Shown piece after piece: positions 1 through 11,159 of a stretch of 64,000 nucleotides of DNA (positions within the stretch are counted from its first letter, which is position 1; each line of letters begins with the position of its first letter). The DNA lies in assembly GCA_005406025.1 (NCBI GenBank), contig BGZK01000098.1, positions 372,001 through 436,000 on the forward strand, written 5' to 3'. Origin of the DNA: Eumeta japonica. Taxonomy: Eukaryota > Arthropoda > Insecta > Lepidoptera > Psychidae. The notes beneath the pieces are model-generated. The model had not been told where the DNA came from, searched no databases, and worked only from the letters and a program-made list of their open reading frames with translations. Position numbers and translations under genes: made by a program.

Positions 1-860
1 TGTCAGATTGATACCGCAATTAGAAGTAGGTTGAAATCGACTTCCAAGATCTAATAAAAGCGTGTTATTGTACAATAAAAACTAAGAATGGATGGATAAC
101 GATCAGGCACATTTTGGAAAATTATATCCGCCTTTATTGGAGAAAGTTAGTCGAAGAAACCACAGTCATTATATAAGTAGTTTCTGTGAAATATAAAATT
201 GAACATGCCTTTAGATATGACTTAATCACATATCTAACATCAATCGATGGTCAGATTCGTGCCAGACAACTTTGGCCGCAGTGTGAGGTATTTTTGATGA
301 TGTATTCCTCGGAAGTTATTAGTTCAGTAGAAGTATTGTCAGGAAAGTTATTCTAAAAACAAAGACCATTATGACCATCTGCGAAAAGACACGTGATCGC
401 ATACATCCCGGGACCGTCCCACGGGTATACGAGCCGTTATTCACTGTTTTGTGCTGTTATGTGATATGACGTCATTTCCAGAAAATGTATCGGCTAACAT
501 TTCTTTATTGTCATGTGCCCAAAAGTTATCGTTGGCTCGGCTTTAGAAATCTGTTTTCTTGGCGTTACGTAATTTCGTGGGAATCTTAATATGTACCATG
601 GGAATATTAATATTGTAAAAACAGAGAAAGATACCATAGTCGTAAAAATGTTGTATCACAATTCCACATATGAATCCTTTCGGTTGGTTAGATGTACATT
701 CAAAATAAAATAAATAAAGCAATGCTTTTATTTATTGCTTTATGGCAACATAAATTAAGGATTGAAAATTGCCACTATGTGCTTTTCCCTAGATTAGTTC
801 ACAACAAGGTCTGGGTTGCCGAAAATACGAAATTTTAAGAGTTATGTGATATGAATTATT
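1..860. other. AT-rich DNA, no gene seen
   Basis: I see no open frame of note, no RNA gene and no clear repeat here. A CACGTG hexamer occurs near 391, which is compatible with chance. Confidence 0.5.
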
Positions 861-874
861 AAATTTTATGTAAA

Positions 875-910
875 ACTAGCGGTCACTCGCCCGCTTCACT
901 GAGCTTAAAT
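875..910 (+). repeat. Short repeat fragment of the 'cttcgctgggc' type
   Basis: The stretch around 'ACTAGCGGTCACTCGCCCGC' resembles the edge of a dispersed lepidopteran repeat. Similar text occurs at 28556-28590 ('GCGATCACCCGCACGCTTCG') and more loosely at 40910-40935. Only the edge is recognisable and the element class is uncertain. Confidence 0.3.
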
Positions 911-929
911 TTAAACATTGGATTTTTTT

Positions 930-3330
930 ATTATTATTCAAATGTGCCCCCGGTTTCGCTCCCCTGTACATAGATTAGAATGAATTCCTTCATCTTCTAT
1001 ATTGACAGATTTTGCTGTAAATTTTGATCGCGATCAAGGTCATATTCTAGATTTCAATTCTAGGTTCCATTGACGGGACCAGCGCCTGTCCCACTCTCTA
1101 ATAATCCGTTTACATCCATGCCATTAAAAAAAAAAAACAAAGGAATTAAAAGAAAATGGCTGTCTTTAATTTTTATTAGGGGAAAAATGTTTATGAAAAT
1201 AAATAAGACATTAAATGATGAAGGATCCATAAAATTAAAAAAAAAAAACAAATAGCCTTAAACTATTTACTAATCATCTCACATCGAATGGTCATGATTC
1301 CATGTCGATACGTTCAGTAGTTTAAAATTAATTTAGCGTCAAAGAAGCATTATTTTTAATATATATAGAATATATAGATTACCATAGGTGATTATGATAT
1401 AATGTAGAAGATTTTCTACATGTTGTCTAGTAGGAGATTTGTAATGTGGTCTAAGATCCTAGTTGGATATTTGTAATTCAGTTGATGTTAGGTTTTCATT
1501 ATTGTTACAATATGAGTTTAAGTATGTATAGCGTATTATTTGAAGGCGTTCTACATGGCCTTTTATTACATTGTTTACGCATATTGTTGAATTTATTATT
1601 CGTAATTATTTGACGTTTATCGCTGTTTTTTTGATAATATCATTCATTTATTTATACTTATAAATTGAATAACACAACAATATATTGGCGAGATATTCAA
1701 TTTTTATGATTTATGTCGGGCGTTAGTCGAGGCAGTTTCGTTAATAAATTAATCCGTATAGTATTAAATTAAATTGTAGACATTAAATACTATCAAAACA
1801 AGCTCAGACTAAGCCGGCTGCGTATGATCCGATAAGGATTATTTAATTACATGAAACTACCTGCAAGAGTTTATGATTTATGATCGATTAATACTAATAA
1901 TTAATGGTTCATCTTGTACCAAACGGGAATAATTTTTAAACTACGTGTTAATTGAAAGCCCACGTTTTGAAATGCGCGCGAGACGCGATCTCCGGTAGGT
2001 AGACACGAGGGTTGCTTTATAAGCCGGTGTTCACATATATGACATATGGTGATATAACGACGACTTTCAAAGTAATATTTCGTAACATATAGAAGAGACA
2101 AAGACAGGGATTAATTTATTATACACGAAGTGTGGGCATATTCAGATTACATTAATAAACAGTTCACATTGCCTTTAATCGTTTACTTCTAAAGGGCTTT
2201 GCGAGATATCGGTCAATAGTCCCGCTTGGGCGTTGACCCGAGCTCTCTATACTTTCCAAATATTTTCAGGTGGGACAAATTTTCTTTCCTTTTTCGTTTT
2301 ATAACCATCTCAGCTTTGAGATTTCAATTCAAAAGGGATTCAGTCAGGTAGACTGAAATGTTAGAGACCGTTTTTAAGCTCCAAACGAGACGCTGAAGGG
2401 CATGCTGTTAGATCTTCGTTTCAACGACACCAGACTAAGGGCTGGAGCGACACTCTGATCTTCAGTGGTTACAGCCCAGCCCAAATATAAATATTTTGAT
2501 TTCGCCCGATGGAGCTAAAAACCACTGTCTATGACGCGGATATTTTACCTGAAATTCACTCTGTGGTACTATTTATCTTTGTAATTGGATAACTCTATAA
2601 CTGTCTCTGATTTCATGATTATTTTCTGACATTCACACTTTATCTTTTCTCCCTTCTTGCTCCCATATTTTAGCACTTAAGGATTATAAAACTTTTGATA
2701 GTTTCGTTTTACATGAAATTAATTTTGTGTATAGTTCTTAAGTACTTTAACTCGTCTTTCCTTAGTTATTTTCTTAGAATTCGTACTCTTTTCTTATTAA
2801 CATTTAAGGTGTGCATTAACCTTGATCGCTTCTTAATTTTATTAAATTCGTACTGTGCTTAGTATTTGAGAACTAAAATAACTACTCTTTACATTATCAT
2901 TATAGACGTGTTTACGTGGATCTGTGTCGTTTCATATGTTTTAGCAACCTTTTACTTTGCTTTTCCATCTCTTCCATAAGTTCGGTTATCATAAATCGAC
3001 AGCGGGCTGTCGCATTCACTAAAATATTAGCCGCTCACTAATACACGTATACACGTACTTTTCTTTATTAAGCAATTATTGCGTTTGGAAATTGTTTTAA
3101 ATCGGTTTGTACTTACATGATTGTGAAGTGAATCGCCATTTAGCGAATTAAAATTGTAAAAGGGTATCGGTGTTTTTGTTCCTATACAATTTTGGATACC
3201 GAGCCCCGTTCCGGATTATTTTAGACCATTGAGTATAAAATTAAATAGTAAAACGATCAGCGTTTCCCGCGTGGTTTGTTGTGATTTAATATACGAGCCT
3301 CAATCGAGCTAAAGAACTTTATGACTGTGG
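930..3330. other. AT-rich non-coding stretch
   Basis: There is no supportable gene. Short A-runs followed by CAAA occur at about 1127 and 1237 and again at 7760; they may be retroposon tails but carry no further evidence. A small GC-rich patch near 1970-2000 ends in a donor-like GTAGGT, with no convincing coding frame. Confidence 0.45.
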
Positions 3331-3660
3331 AGCGCGATCCGATCAAGGTCGGTCAAGCGTCACGGAAAAGTCGATGGACACACGTTGCCAGTCGTCCTTT
3401 TGTCGTGATAGCGCACCGCACCGCAGTCTGCATACTAGCTGAGTGCATGTACACGCCCCGTACAAACGGACCGTAAAAGCTCGCGCATCTAACGCGGCCG
3501 CGGTTTGCGCGGGACCGGGGATTCACAGGGATAACCCGGCCGGTCTCGCGCACCGAGGCGGGCCGCGACGAGTCGGCAGGACACCTCGCGTCGGGACCGC
3601 GGCCCCGGACAAGTGGCGAATCGTTTCTGATTTTCGCTTCTCTAGATCACGTGACATTTC
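3330..3660. promoter_or_regulatory. GC-rich, CpG-rich island
   Basis: This roughly 300-bp patch is strongly GC- and CpG-rich (the peak is about 3480-3615) within an AT-rich landscape. Both strands are open for 60-70 codons, which is expected where AT-rich stop codons are scarce, so I do not call a CDS. In insect genomes such patches usually mark a first exon, a 5' UTR or a conserved promoter. A TCACGTGA E-box-like site lies at its right edge near 3647. I see no TATA box or strong splice donor to fix the direction. Confidence 0.3.
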
Positions 3661-3679
3661 GTAACCTAACGTCAATCCG

Positions 3680-6130
3680 ATGCATTATAGTTCTTAAGGC
3701 TCTTCCAACATCTCCTTTCGAATTCAATTTTAACTAAAACTCGCTTTTAAAATCAATTTTGTATTTCGTGTCGTCCTTTTAATAGATTTTAGTCCGAACA
3801 ATCGTTAAAAGGAGAAAGTGGAACGCAACTTTTATTTTATAAGTGACGTTTTATTAAATGTCACTTTAAAAAGAGACGTTTGGAAGGGCGCTTTAGATTT
3901 AAAGAATCGATATTTAAATTAGGTCGACGGATATCCGACAGGTTGAGATGTTAGGCGTTTGTGGAAAGAGATAGGATTCGCCGCTCGTCCAGGGCCGCCG
4001 TAGTCAAAGGTCCGCTTTGCTTCCTGAACTTCCACCGCCGTCCTCAATTTTTTCGAAGGTCCAACAACTGAGGTCGTTGGCGTTTGACTAAGAAACTCGA
4101 GTATACCCACAGGTTTCCATCACAATACATTGGTGCGTATTTATTCATCGATCCAGATAGATCATTAATCCGTTCAATCGAATGTATTATTCCTTTTAAA
4201 TCTTACAATTTTAGGCTCTTACCTAGGAGCTAATATCTTGTATATTTTTTGATCACTTCCCGCTAAGAAAAATTAAAGTTTCCAAAAAAATATATCGGAT
4301 TTAATGTGTTAATTACTCGCTTCAGTAAAGTTAAATACGAAAACTAAATACGAATTACTTCCACATTTAGTTAATAAAATTCTAAACTATTTCACTTATT
4401 AGATATAAAATCTTACATCGTCAAAAATGTGCTAATTGCTACAAAAATAAGTTAATTCGTTCAAGAGAACTATAGTTATCGGACATAACGAAAATCAATG
4501 GTTTTCTTGTTTTTTTCTTTTACTTCCAAGAGTTCCAATACACACAAGACACAATAAAATTATTGAGTCTGCTTCTGGTTCGGCTTGTATTAAAGTTAAC
4601 TACCTATAATGGTCCATTCTTCTAATAAGGAAAAGCTTTCTAAAAATTTATTATCAATTTATTTATAACGGTACTTATTAGTATAGTATTTCGTTCATAT
4701 CGTAATCGATATTAACGAACGAGATGTATTTATGGCTGTGTTTGTTTCATTAAATTCGAAATTGGAAATATTCACACGTCACCTAGGAACTTATATGCCA
4801 GGAGAGTAGGGAAATGGACACTGAAAAAAAAAATAGGAAACAGCATGAGCAAACTCATTGTAAAATCCATCGTACACGTGTCGTGACGTGACGCGACACG
4901 TGCTAATGTTCTCCTGTTAATATCTTCCTACGGGGAAGTTTTATTACGCTCACAGTACAAAGTCTGTGCACGGGTTAATGGAATATTCCCTTATTTCGGC
5001 CGCTACGCGCAGTAAGTAGTTGACCAGTTTTTACGATATTCACGTGTCTCACACGAAAACGTATGGACGCGGGTTACGTTTATAGGAAATCTCATCTTGT
5101 GCTACGTCCCGAAATGACTTTATTTCCTGTGCAAAGTGTTGCTTTTAATAGTTTAGAGTATTTTTTTTGTATGCCATTAACATTTAACTCGTAAGAATCG
5201 TTCGTGTTTCGTATTAAATTCGTTAGTAATGGATAAAAAAAATAAACGTGTTTCCTAATGGATTTTATTAAACGTAACAAGCTTTGTCACAATCGACTTT
5301 TAATGTGCCTAAGTAGTTATCTCTACCGTCGCCATGTAAAATAACTATATTCGAACTAAAGAGAAGCGGTTTCAGGCGTGAAACATAATCATTACCTGTA
5401 ACGTGGCACTCTAGAAAAATCTTTGACTAAAATAATAAATTCTGCCACCCCGTCTTCTGTGAGATAGAAATTAATGAAACATGTAGTTTCCAAATGAAAA
5501 TAGAAACATAAAGTAAAACGCTGAAGTGTATGTTATCTAAATGGAAATAGTTACCTTATATATATATATATTTATGTTTGCTTATTTTTATATAAAGTTG
5601 ATGCCTATAGGCGGACGGAATATAAGGCCATGTTTGCAAAGAAAACCTTGCACGCTTTCTACCTGTCAATCTGAGATAAGAAAGCATGTATGCTATACTC
5701 TATACATACACACACACACACATTAATATCAATTTTAGCACCAAGAAATAACCAAGTTACTGCGATTAAATAGCGCATTTTAGATAAGTTACCTGGTGAA
5801 TGAGAAATAAATCTTTTCATAAATTCAGTTTCCAATACGAATGAAGCTATTAATTATTTAATAGAATTTTCAAACTGCGTAATTGTACCTAGTTTAATCC
5901 TTCACAAACTAAAATTTAAGTTTGATGTCCCCGCCATTATACTGCGTAATTTAAGCCCACCACTACTTTGCAATGGCGCTAGATTGCGGGCAGGTCATTG
6001 TAAAAAAATGTTTTAGAATGTAGAATAAATTTATATGGTGAAAGATAAAACAGCATTTATGCCACAAATACCAATAATACCGTCGAATTTGCCTTTGAAC
6101 TCAAAAGATTGCAATTTCTGATCAGTGTCA
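3680..6130. other. AT-rich non-coding stretch
   Basis: No gene is supported. A short fragment near 4255-4285 ('CTTCCCGCTAAGAAAAATTA') matches the terminus of the repeat family found complete at 32970-33632 and 50205-50967. A short CA run lies near 5705-5722. Confidence 0.4.
4875..4902. promoter_or_regulatory. Pair of CACGTG E-boxes in a dyad
   Basis: Two CACGTG hexamers at 4875-4880 and 4897-4902 flank a central 'TCGTGACGTGACGCGA' in near-dyad symmetry. CACGTG is the canonical site for bHLH-PAS (CLOCK:CYCLE) and Myc/Max factors. No gene start is visible nearby, so a regulatory role is only a possibility. Confidence 0.3.
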
Positions 6131-6136
6131 GCTTTT

Positions 6137-6463
6137 CTATGGCAATGAACAAATCAATATGCAAACATTAAGAAAAACTAACACAGATTTAATTAATTTA
6201 ATCTTTTTATTCATTGGCGGGTTATACGTGGCATGTTCATGTGTGAGGAATGCCACAAGCGTTGTTGCTTTAATACAAGAAAATCCTACACCAAACATCG
6301 GGCATGAAGAGATTTTTTTTAATAAAGTTAAAATTAACATGGATAGTTCTTTGCATTCATATTCTTTTATGACGAACACAAAATTGTTATACTCGCTGCC
6401 TGATTGACAACCATTTTTGTCCACTCGATTCACAGTTATCGCCATGATACTTTTTCCTGTCAT
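6137..6463 (-). other. Unrecognised 108-codon open frame
   Basis: This frame starts with a true ATG and runs 108 codons to a stop in AT-rich DNA. The translation has a hydrophobic C-terminal stretch (about residues 88-107) and several cysteines, but I recognise no family. The opposite strand is also open for about 80 codons across the same interval, and an RTE-type tail lies just downstream at 6605-6645, so it may be chance or decayed repeat sequence. I see no promoter or splice signals that support expression. Confidence 0.12.
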
Positions 6464-6604
6464 TTAATAAAACCAGCTGATTGAGACTAAATCGCTTATT
6501 GAGAGGAAAGTTACGGTTAAACAATACGAACCGTATACATGTTAATAAAATATGTGTGCACATAAGCAATTCATAAATTCTGCGAACAGGACATTTTTTT
6601 TGTT

Positions 6605-6645
6605 AATTTTATCACGCGGACGAAGTCGTGGGTAGCAGCTAGTTC
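6605..6645 (+). mobile_element. 5'-truncated RTE-type LINE tail
   Basis: The text 'CACGCGGACGAAGTCGTGGG' followed by 'TAGCAGCTAGTT' is the characteristic 3' end of RTE-like non-LTR retrotransposons in Lepidoptera, as I remember them. Only the tail is recognisable, consistent with severe 5' truncation. Confidence 0.45.
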
Positions 6646-6649
6646 ATAA

Positions 6650-7960
6650 TTATTATATTGTGTTAATATCTATTAATAGCAATTGATACTACACATGACA
6701 TATTTGCGTTCATTTTGAACACGATACACTGATGACATCAAGTAGCCCGTCTTACCCATAGAGTGAACCATCGCGATTTATACATACTATCAATCCATCA
6801 AGCTCTCATTTATGAAAATTGAACAATGTCCGTTGTTTTATGGACTAAGAGCGCCATAAAATAACAGACTTAAACATAAGTCAATACATCACTAGCGCAA
6901 ACACATATGTAGAATGATATATAAATCAGTCCCTAGCGTATCGCACAGTCATATAAAAAATGGACTAACACGTAGCATCATTTGTTAATGACGTTAATAA
7001 CATGTTTGTCATCGAGTTTGTTTACACTGTGAGACCAGCTTATTTGATGTCTCATATATTATGTGACTTGCTACCTAAATGTCTCATACAACATGTGTCT
7101 ACCGTCATTCGTTATATATTTTAGGTAGATTCTGACTACAGCACCAAGTCAAGGTTCAGGCGGTAACAAATCGTAATGGACATTATGAGACAAACAAAGT
7201 AATCCATAGAAGGATTTCCTGAGCAAGCTGGACGCAGAATGGAGACAAAATTATGGAATCAACTCGTATTGCAGAGTAAGCGTGATGAGACCAGAAAGAT
7301 ATCTTTATTTCTGTTTAATATTTCGTTTCGTATTTTTTTCAAAGAGATTCGCGCATCTACGCTTAATACAGTATTATCTCGAGGACCACACACACACACA
7401 TTAATTTCCTTTCATAATCCGTTCCTATAATTATTTTCCTTATTATGTCTTACAGAACTATTTTTCAATACGTGTAAGCTGACCTGCAACACAGTAATCA
7501 TCAGCTCTGTATATTACGGTACATAACATCATTATTGAATCAAATATTTCCAATATCAGACCGAAGCGGATTCCTTGGCATTTATTTATTTCCTGTTAAA
7601 CAAAACATACATATAGGCGCAACCGACACGTAATTTGGACGTAATTTGTTTGATGTCATACGCGTAACTGGTTCATTCAATTCATTATCAAAAGTGTTAT
7701 TCGGGAAAATAGTCGTGTAGAACTCCATTAAATGGCTACGTCAATCAAAGAAAGGGATTAAAAAAAAAAAACAAAACAATGAAAATTATTTCATTAGCTA
7801 GAAGTAAACTTAAATAATTCCTACTATGAACAAATGAAAATGGGATTGAAAACTGGGAACACAATGCTGGCTTTGAGTATTCATGAAAAGAGCTGCAATA
7901 GAAAAAATATTTCTAAAATGGCTGCGTATTAATTTAATGCGATTAAAATAAGAATATATA
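6650..7960. other. AT-rich non-coding stretch
   Basis: No gene is supported. There is a short CA run at about 7388-7400 and an A-run with CAAA at about 7758-7775. Otherwise I see nothing in it. Confidence 0.45.
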
Positions 7961-7965
7961 AAAAA

Positions 7966-8450
7966 ACGGTCAACCCTGTAAGCCATCTCTATAATTTACC
8001 GCTATAATATTTATCGACATGCTTTTGAGCTTCTCGAATTCCAAACAATAGTCGCTTATAAGTGTTTGACTCTTTCCAATTCAAACATTTGAAAGATGTT
8101 TGACCCGGCGGGCCGTTACTGAAATTTCTTGCTATTTTAGAGCTCTCACTTTTCAAAAATATAAATAGCAGTAAACTGTAGTACCTTTTCGAGCTTTCCG
8201 GACTCAAAAATATAGTTATAATACGCTCTGAACTCTTCAAGTTCAAAAACTTTAATTTATTTATATAAAAAAAAAAAACTCTATTTTTGTTTTTGAATCA
8301 CGATAACTTTCGAACGCGTTTTTCGATTTTGATCCGGTTTACATCATTCGAAGCAGTTTTTTAAGCAAAGAAGTGAATCTAGTACAAAACATCAATCCAT
8401 CAACAATTTCATAAGTTATTTTGAAAAAAAAATTTTTTTTTTCATTTGCG
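7966..8450 (+). repeat. Diverged copy of the 'GGTTRACC...GGGAAGTT' repeat family
   Basis: The stretch opens with 'CGGTCAACCCTGTAAGCCAT' and continues through 'CTTTCGAACGCGTTTTTCGA' and 'AGTTATTTTGAAAAAAA'. It parallels the copy at 10258-10750 and, in overall layout, the fuller copies at 32970-33632 (reverse) and 50205-50967. It is non-coding. The family is dispersed in this window in both orientations, so it is an interspersed repeat of undetermined class. Confidence 0.5.
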
Positions 8451-8809
8451 TGAACCATATATCTCTAATGAACCAATCGGTTTACAACGTTTACAGTTTA
8501 CAACGTACGACGTTGTTTTTTAAGGAAAATGGCTGTTAATCGAAATTTGTGAGTAGAATAGTTCAATAAATAGTTTCGTGTCGATCGGTAGGGCAGTCTT
8601 AAAATTATATCTAAAAAATATTTTTTCGGACTATTCTATTTTTGACAGAACTACTGTGCAGAACTAGTTCAAATTTTCAGAAAATTGAATGGACTACCTT
8701 TGAATGTCACAAATTACGCTTCACTCGGTTAGTTCGTTATAGTTATGAGAGGTATATCTACGCACAGCCAAACAAGCATGCATGCACGCACGCACGCATG
8801 CGTATGCGT

Positions 8810-9131
8810 ATAATGTCTGCATGTGTGTGCGTACACACATGCAGACATTATTCGGAAAATGATCAAAATAGATTCGTAAGAGACCCTAAAACTGAAACAG
8901 ACTAAAAACAGTATTTCCCCAATATATGAAAATTTTGTCGATTTCTATAGTTTTTAATTTTTTTATAAATTGGGAATATACTGTTTTCAGTCCTATTTCC
9001 TAAAAGCGAGGTTTTGTTAGATCTTAACATCTGTACGCTATATAAGCGAACAGATGTTAAGATCTAACAAAATTACAAACAAAATACACACGCACGTACG
9101 TACAGACATATAGTCTGTACGTACGTGCGTG
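8810..9131. repeat. Cluster of consecutive inverted repeats (hairpins)
   Basis: Four inverted repeats follow one another. (1) 8810-8827 pairs with 8834-8851: 18-bp perfect arms, 6-nt loop. (2) About 8900-8923 pairs with 8969-8992: roughly 24-bp arms with a few mismatches. (3) 9012-9034 pairs with 9050-9072: 23-bp perfect arms, 15-nt loop. (4) 9089-9107 pairs with 9113-9131: 19-bp perfect arms, 5-nt loop. The third contains the core GTTAGATCTTAACATCTG. No coding sequence is present. The arrangement suggests a fold-back element or repeated palindrome-mediated rearrangement. Confidence 0.75.
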
Positions 9132-9263
9132 CGTGCGTGTGTGCGTACATTTGTGTGTGAGTGCGTTTGTGAGTGCTTGCGTACGTGTTTGGGTGTGTAT
9201 GTGTGTACGTGCGTTTGTGCGTACGTGCGTTTGTGCGTGCGTGCGTGTGTGCGTGTATTTGTG
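9117..9263. repeat. GT/CGTG-rich simple repeat
   Basis: Degenerate microsatellite built from GTGT, GCGT and ACGT steps, continuing directly from the last hairpin arm. The opposite-strand open frames here are Thr/His repeat artefacts. Confidence 0.8.
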
Positions 9264-9279
9264 AGCGTATCCCAACGTC

Positions 9280-10080
9280 GAGATTCTACAAAGACGTAAT
9301 GTATCATGTCCCTACCTAATGGGTAGTAAATCTTTTTACCAGGCGAGTGTGGGCAATAGAAGCGTTAGTACAAAATAATAAAAGTGCTTGAACTTAAGAA
9401 TAATTCATTTCAGTTTTGTAACTGAAATACATTAGTCAAATATAAAAATTATTTCATTAGCTAAAACATATCTTTTATCTGAACTTAATTTATAGATATT
9501 TCATACGCCAGGTTTTGTAACAACAGCAGTTATACCGAACGTAACATCCCACAGTAAATACCCGGTTTGTTATATGTAATTACAATACGACAAACACTTT
9601 ATTCTATCATAAATAGCATACGTTTTAATTGTCTGTGCTAGTGACATATTATGTTTCCGTGATATATTTTGATCGGTGTCGTTATAGACGATGAGGCGTG
9701 TGGCTACGTACATGTTATCGAGGTCAACGAAGGACTTTTAATTTATAATTTGCGTAGCTCTAAAAAAATGCAAGAGGACGGATTATTCTTTCATTTGCTA
9801 AGTACCAGATGGAATTTAAAGAGGACAAACAAGACCGACCTCCATTATGCTGATTTAAATGTTTTTACGGCACCTATTGTCAGAATAAAATGCCTCACTT
9901 ATTCTCGGATAAAAAAAGGAATCATTGTAATGCTGTGTAAATTTATTTTGCCTTGAACTCTTTCACTATTAGGTCAATGAGTATTAAATAAACTGCACAA
10001 TGTTTAATACAAATATGAAAAAAATAATAATGAAATGCTAAAATGTGTATAACACTTTTACCACCGGCTCGGAAATCATT
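9280..10080. other. AT-rich stretch with one unrecognised open frame
   Basis: An open stretch from 9669 to 9956 (plus) lasts about 95 codons but has no ATG until about codon 34 and matches nothing I know. I see no other feature. Confidence 0.3.
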
Positions 10081-10084
10081 TGAA

Positions 10085-10255
10085 TGAAACGACCCGACTG
10101 TCTGATTGTCGCGGTTGATAGTGCCCCTACGTGCTGCACTGGGGTGTGTGGGTTCGACTCCCGTACATTCAACCATCTAAAGCTCACAGTACAAACTTCG
10201 CTGTTTAGGCTGGAACCAGATGGTGCTGTGTGTGTGTCTAAAGAAAAAAATCTAA
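10085..10255 (+). mobile_element. tRNA-derived SINE copy
   Basis: The sequence has a tRNA-like head ('GATTGTCGCGGTTGATAGTG') and a pol III B-box-like segment 'GGGTTCGACTCCC' near 10150, followed by an unrelated body ending in a GTGTGTGT and A-rich tract. This is the usual layout of lepidopteran tRNA-derived SINEs. It does not fold as an intact tRNA, so I do not call a tRNA gene. Confidence 0.5.
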
Positions 10256-10257
10256 AA

Positions 10258-10750
10258 ACAGTTGACTTTGCAGGGCATCCCTAAAATTCTCGCTATGATA
10301 TTTATCGATGTCTTTGAGCTCCTTAAGTTATATTGTCCTTGAATTTTTGAGATTTTTGAGTTCAAAAATTAAAAAAATGGTTGACCTGGAAGGCCATCCC
10401 TAAAATTTCTTACTACTTTCTAGTTCAAACTGATTAAAACTAAACGCAGTGAACCATTGAGCCCATGGCGCTTAAAATATAGATTTTATTGCTTTCTCAA
10501 GCTTTCCAAGCTAAGAAATATAATTCTAATACGTTTTAAGCTGTTCGGGTTCAAAAACCTATACTCATTTAAAAAAAGCATTTTTTAATTTTTCAACTAT
10601 GATGTCTTTCGAACGGATTGTTAAATTTTAACCTGTTGCTCGGCATCCGACGCAGATTTTTAAACAGAAAAAATGACCGAGCACCAAACATCAGTTCATC
10701 AAGTATTATTACACATATTATTTTGAAAAAAAAAAACACTTTTTTTCGTT
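10258..10750 (+). repeat. Second diverged copy of the 'GGTTRACC...GGGAAGTT' family
   Basis: It starts 'CAGTTGACTTTGCAGGGCAT', with a second internal restart near 10378 ('GGTTGACCTGGAAGGCCATC'), and runs through 'TCTTTCGAACGGATTG' to 'TTATTTTGAAAAAAAA'. The order of blocks is the same as in 7966-8450. Non-coding. Confidence 0.5.
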
Positions 10751-10939
10751 AACCATATCCTTCGGAAGGATCCATCCTTTTGTAACAGTTCTACAGAAGC
10801 TCGATAAACGTTCAGAGTTTTTATGCATCAGTAAGTATATTTTTTAAGCACCAAACGTTCGTGATAGATATTATGTACACTACCGGTCTAAATCTTTGTT
10901 TCTTCGATCATAAAACGTACCGTTAAAACATTTTTTTTT

Positions 10940-11158
10940 TTACTTCTTTACCATTTCCTCGCTCACTACCGTTGCTGGGTGAGAATCATCTTCGGTAGAT
11001 ATTCTTCCACGTTTTAAATTCGGCACACCGACAAGCAACTGTAGAATACGGTGGAGCATTTGCTCCTGAAGTATCCTGTAAGTATTGATTAACTCGTAAT
11101 CTTTCGAGCGTATACACTTAATTACCGCGTATAATTCAAATATTCCCATTTTCAACAA
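10940..11158 (-). pseudogene. Mariner-family transposase, N-terminal fragment
   Basis: The 72-codon minus-strand frame reads like the N-terminal DNA-binding part of a mariner transposase. It has 'ELYAVIKCIRSKDYE' near the start (residues 8-22), as in the first helix-turn-helix. Near the end (residues 49-72) is 'KRGRISTEDD' followed by 'HPATVVSEEMVKK', which corresponds to the mariner 'FKRGRTSTEDD..SGRP.VVT.E.V.K' linker. The middle is less well conserved. A full mariner transposase is about 340-350 residues with a DD34D catalytic core; none of that is present, because the frame ends in an A-run straight after the linker. A possible terminal motif 'TACACTACCGGTC' lies at 10875-10887. It is a dead, truncated copy. 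Confidence 0.7.
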
Positions 11159-11159
11159 T

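Noticed and set aside
1120..1255. Two similar A-runs followed by CAAA as a tandem repeat
   Set aside because: The similarity is limited to the A-run and a few bases, compatible with low complexity.
6137..6463. Idea that the 108-codon frame is a chemoreceptor remnant
   Set aside because: The hydrophobic pattern is loosely reminiscent of one, but none of the diagnostic C-terminal motifs is present.
9038..9307. Thr/His-rich minus-strand frames
   Set aside because: They are translations of a CGTG/CATG microsatellite.
9669..9956. 95-codon open stretch including 'DLHYADLNVF'
   Set aside because: It has no ATG start near the beginning, an AT-rich codon make-up and no recognised domain. The resemblance to a tyrosine-based tail motif is too short to use.
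10140..10180. tRNA-like segment with a GGGTTCGACTCCC loop
   Set aside because: There is no acceptor stem or anticodon arm that folds; it is the head of a SINE.
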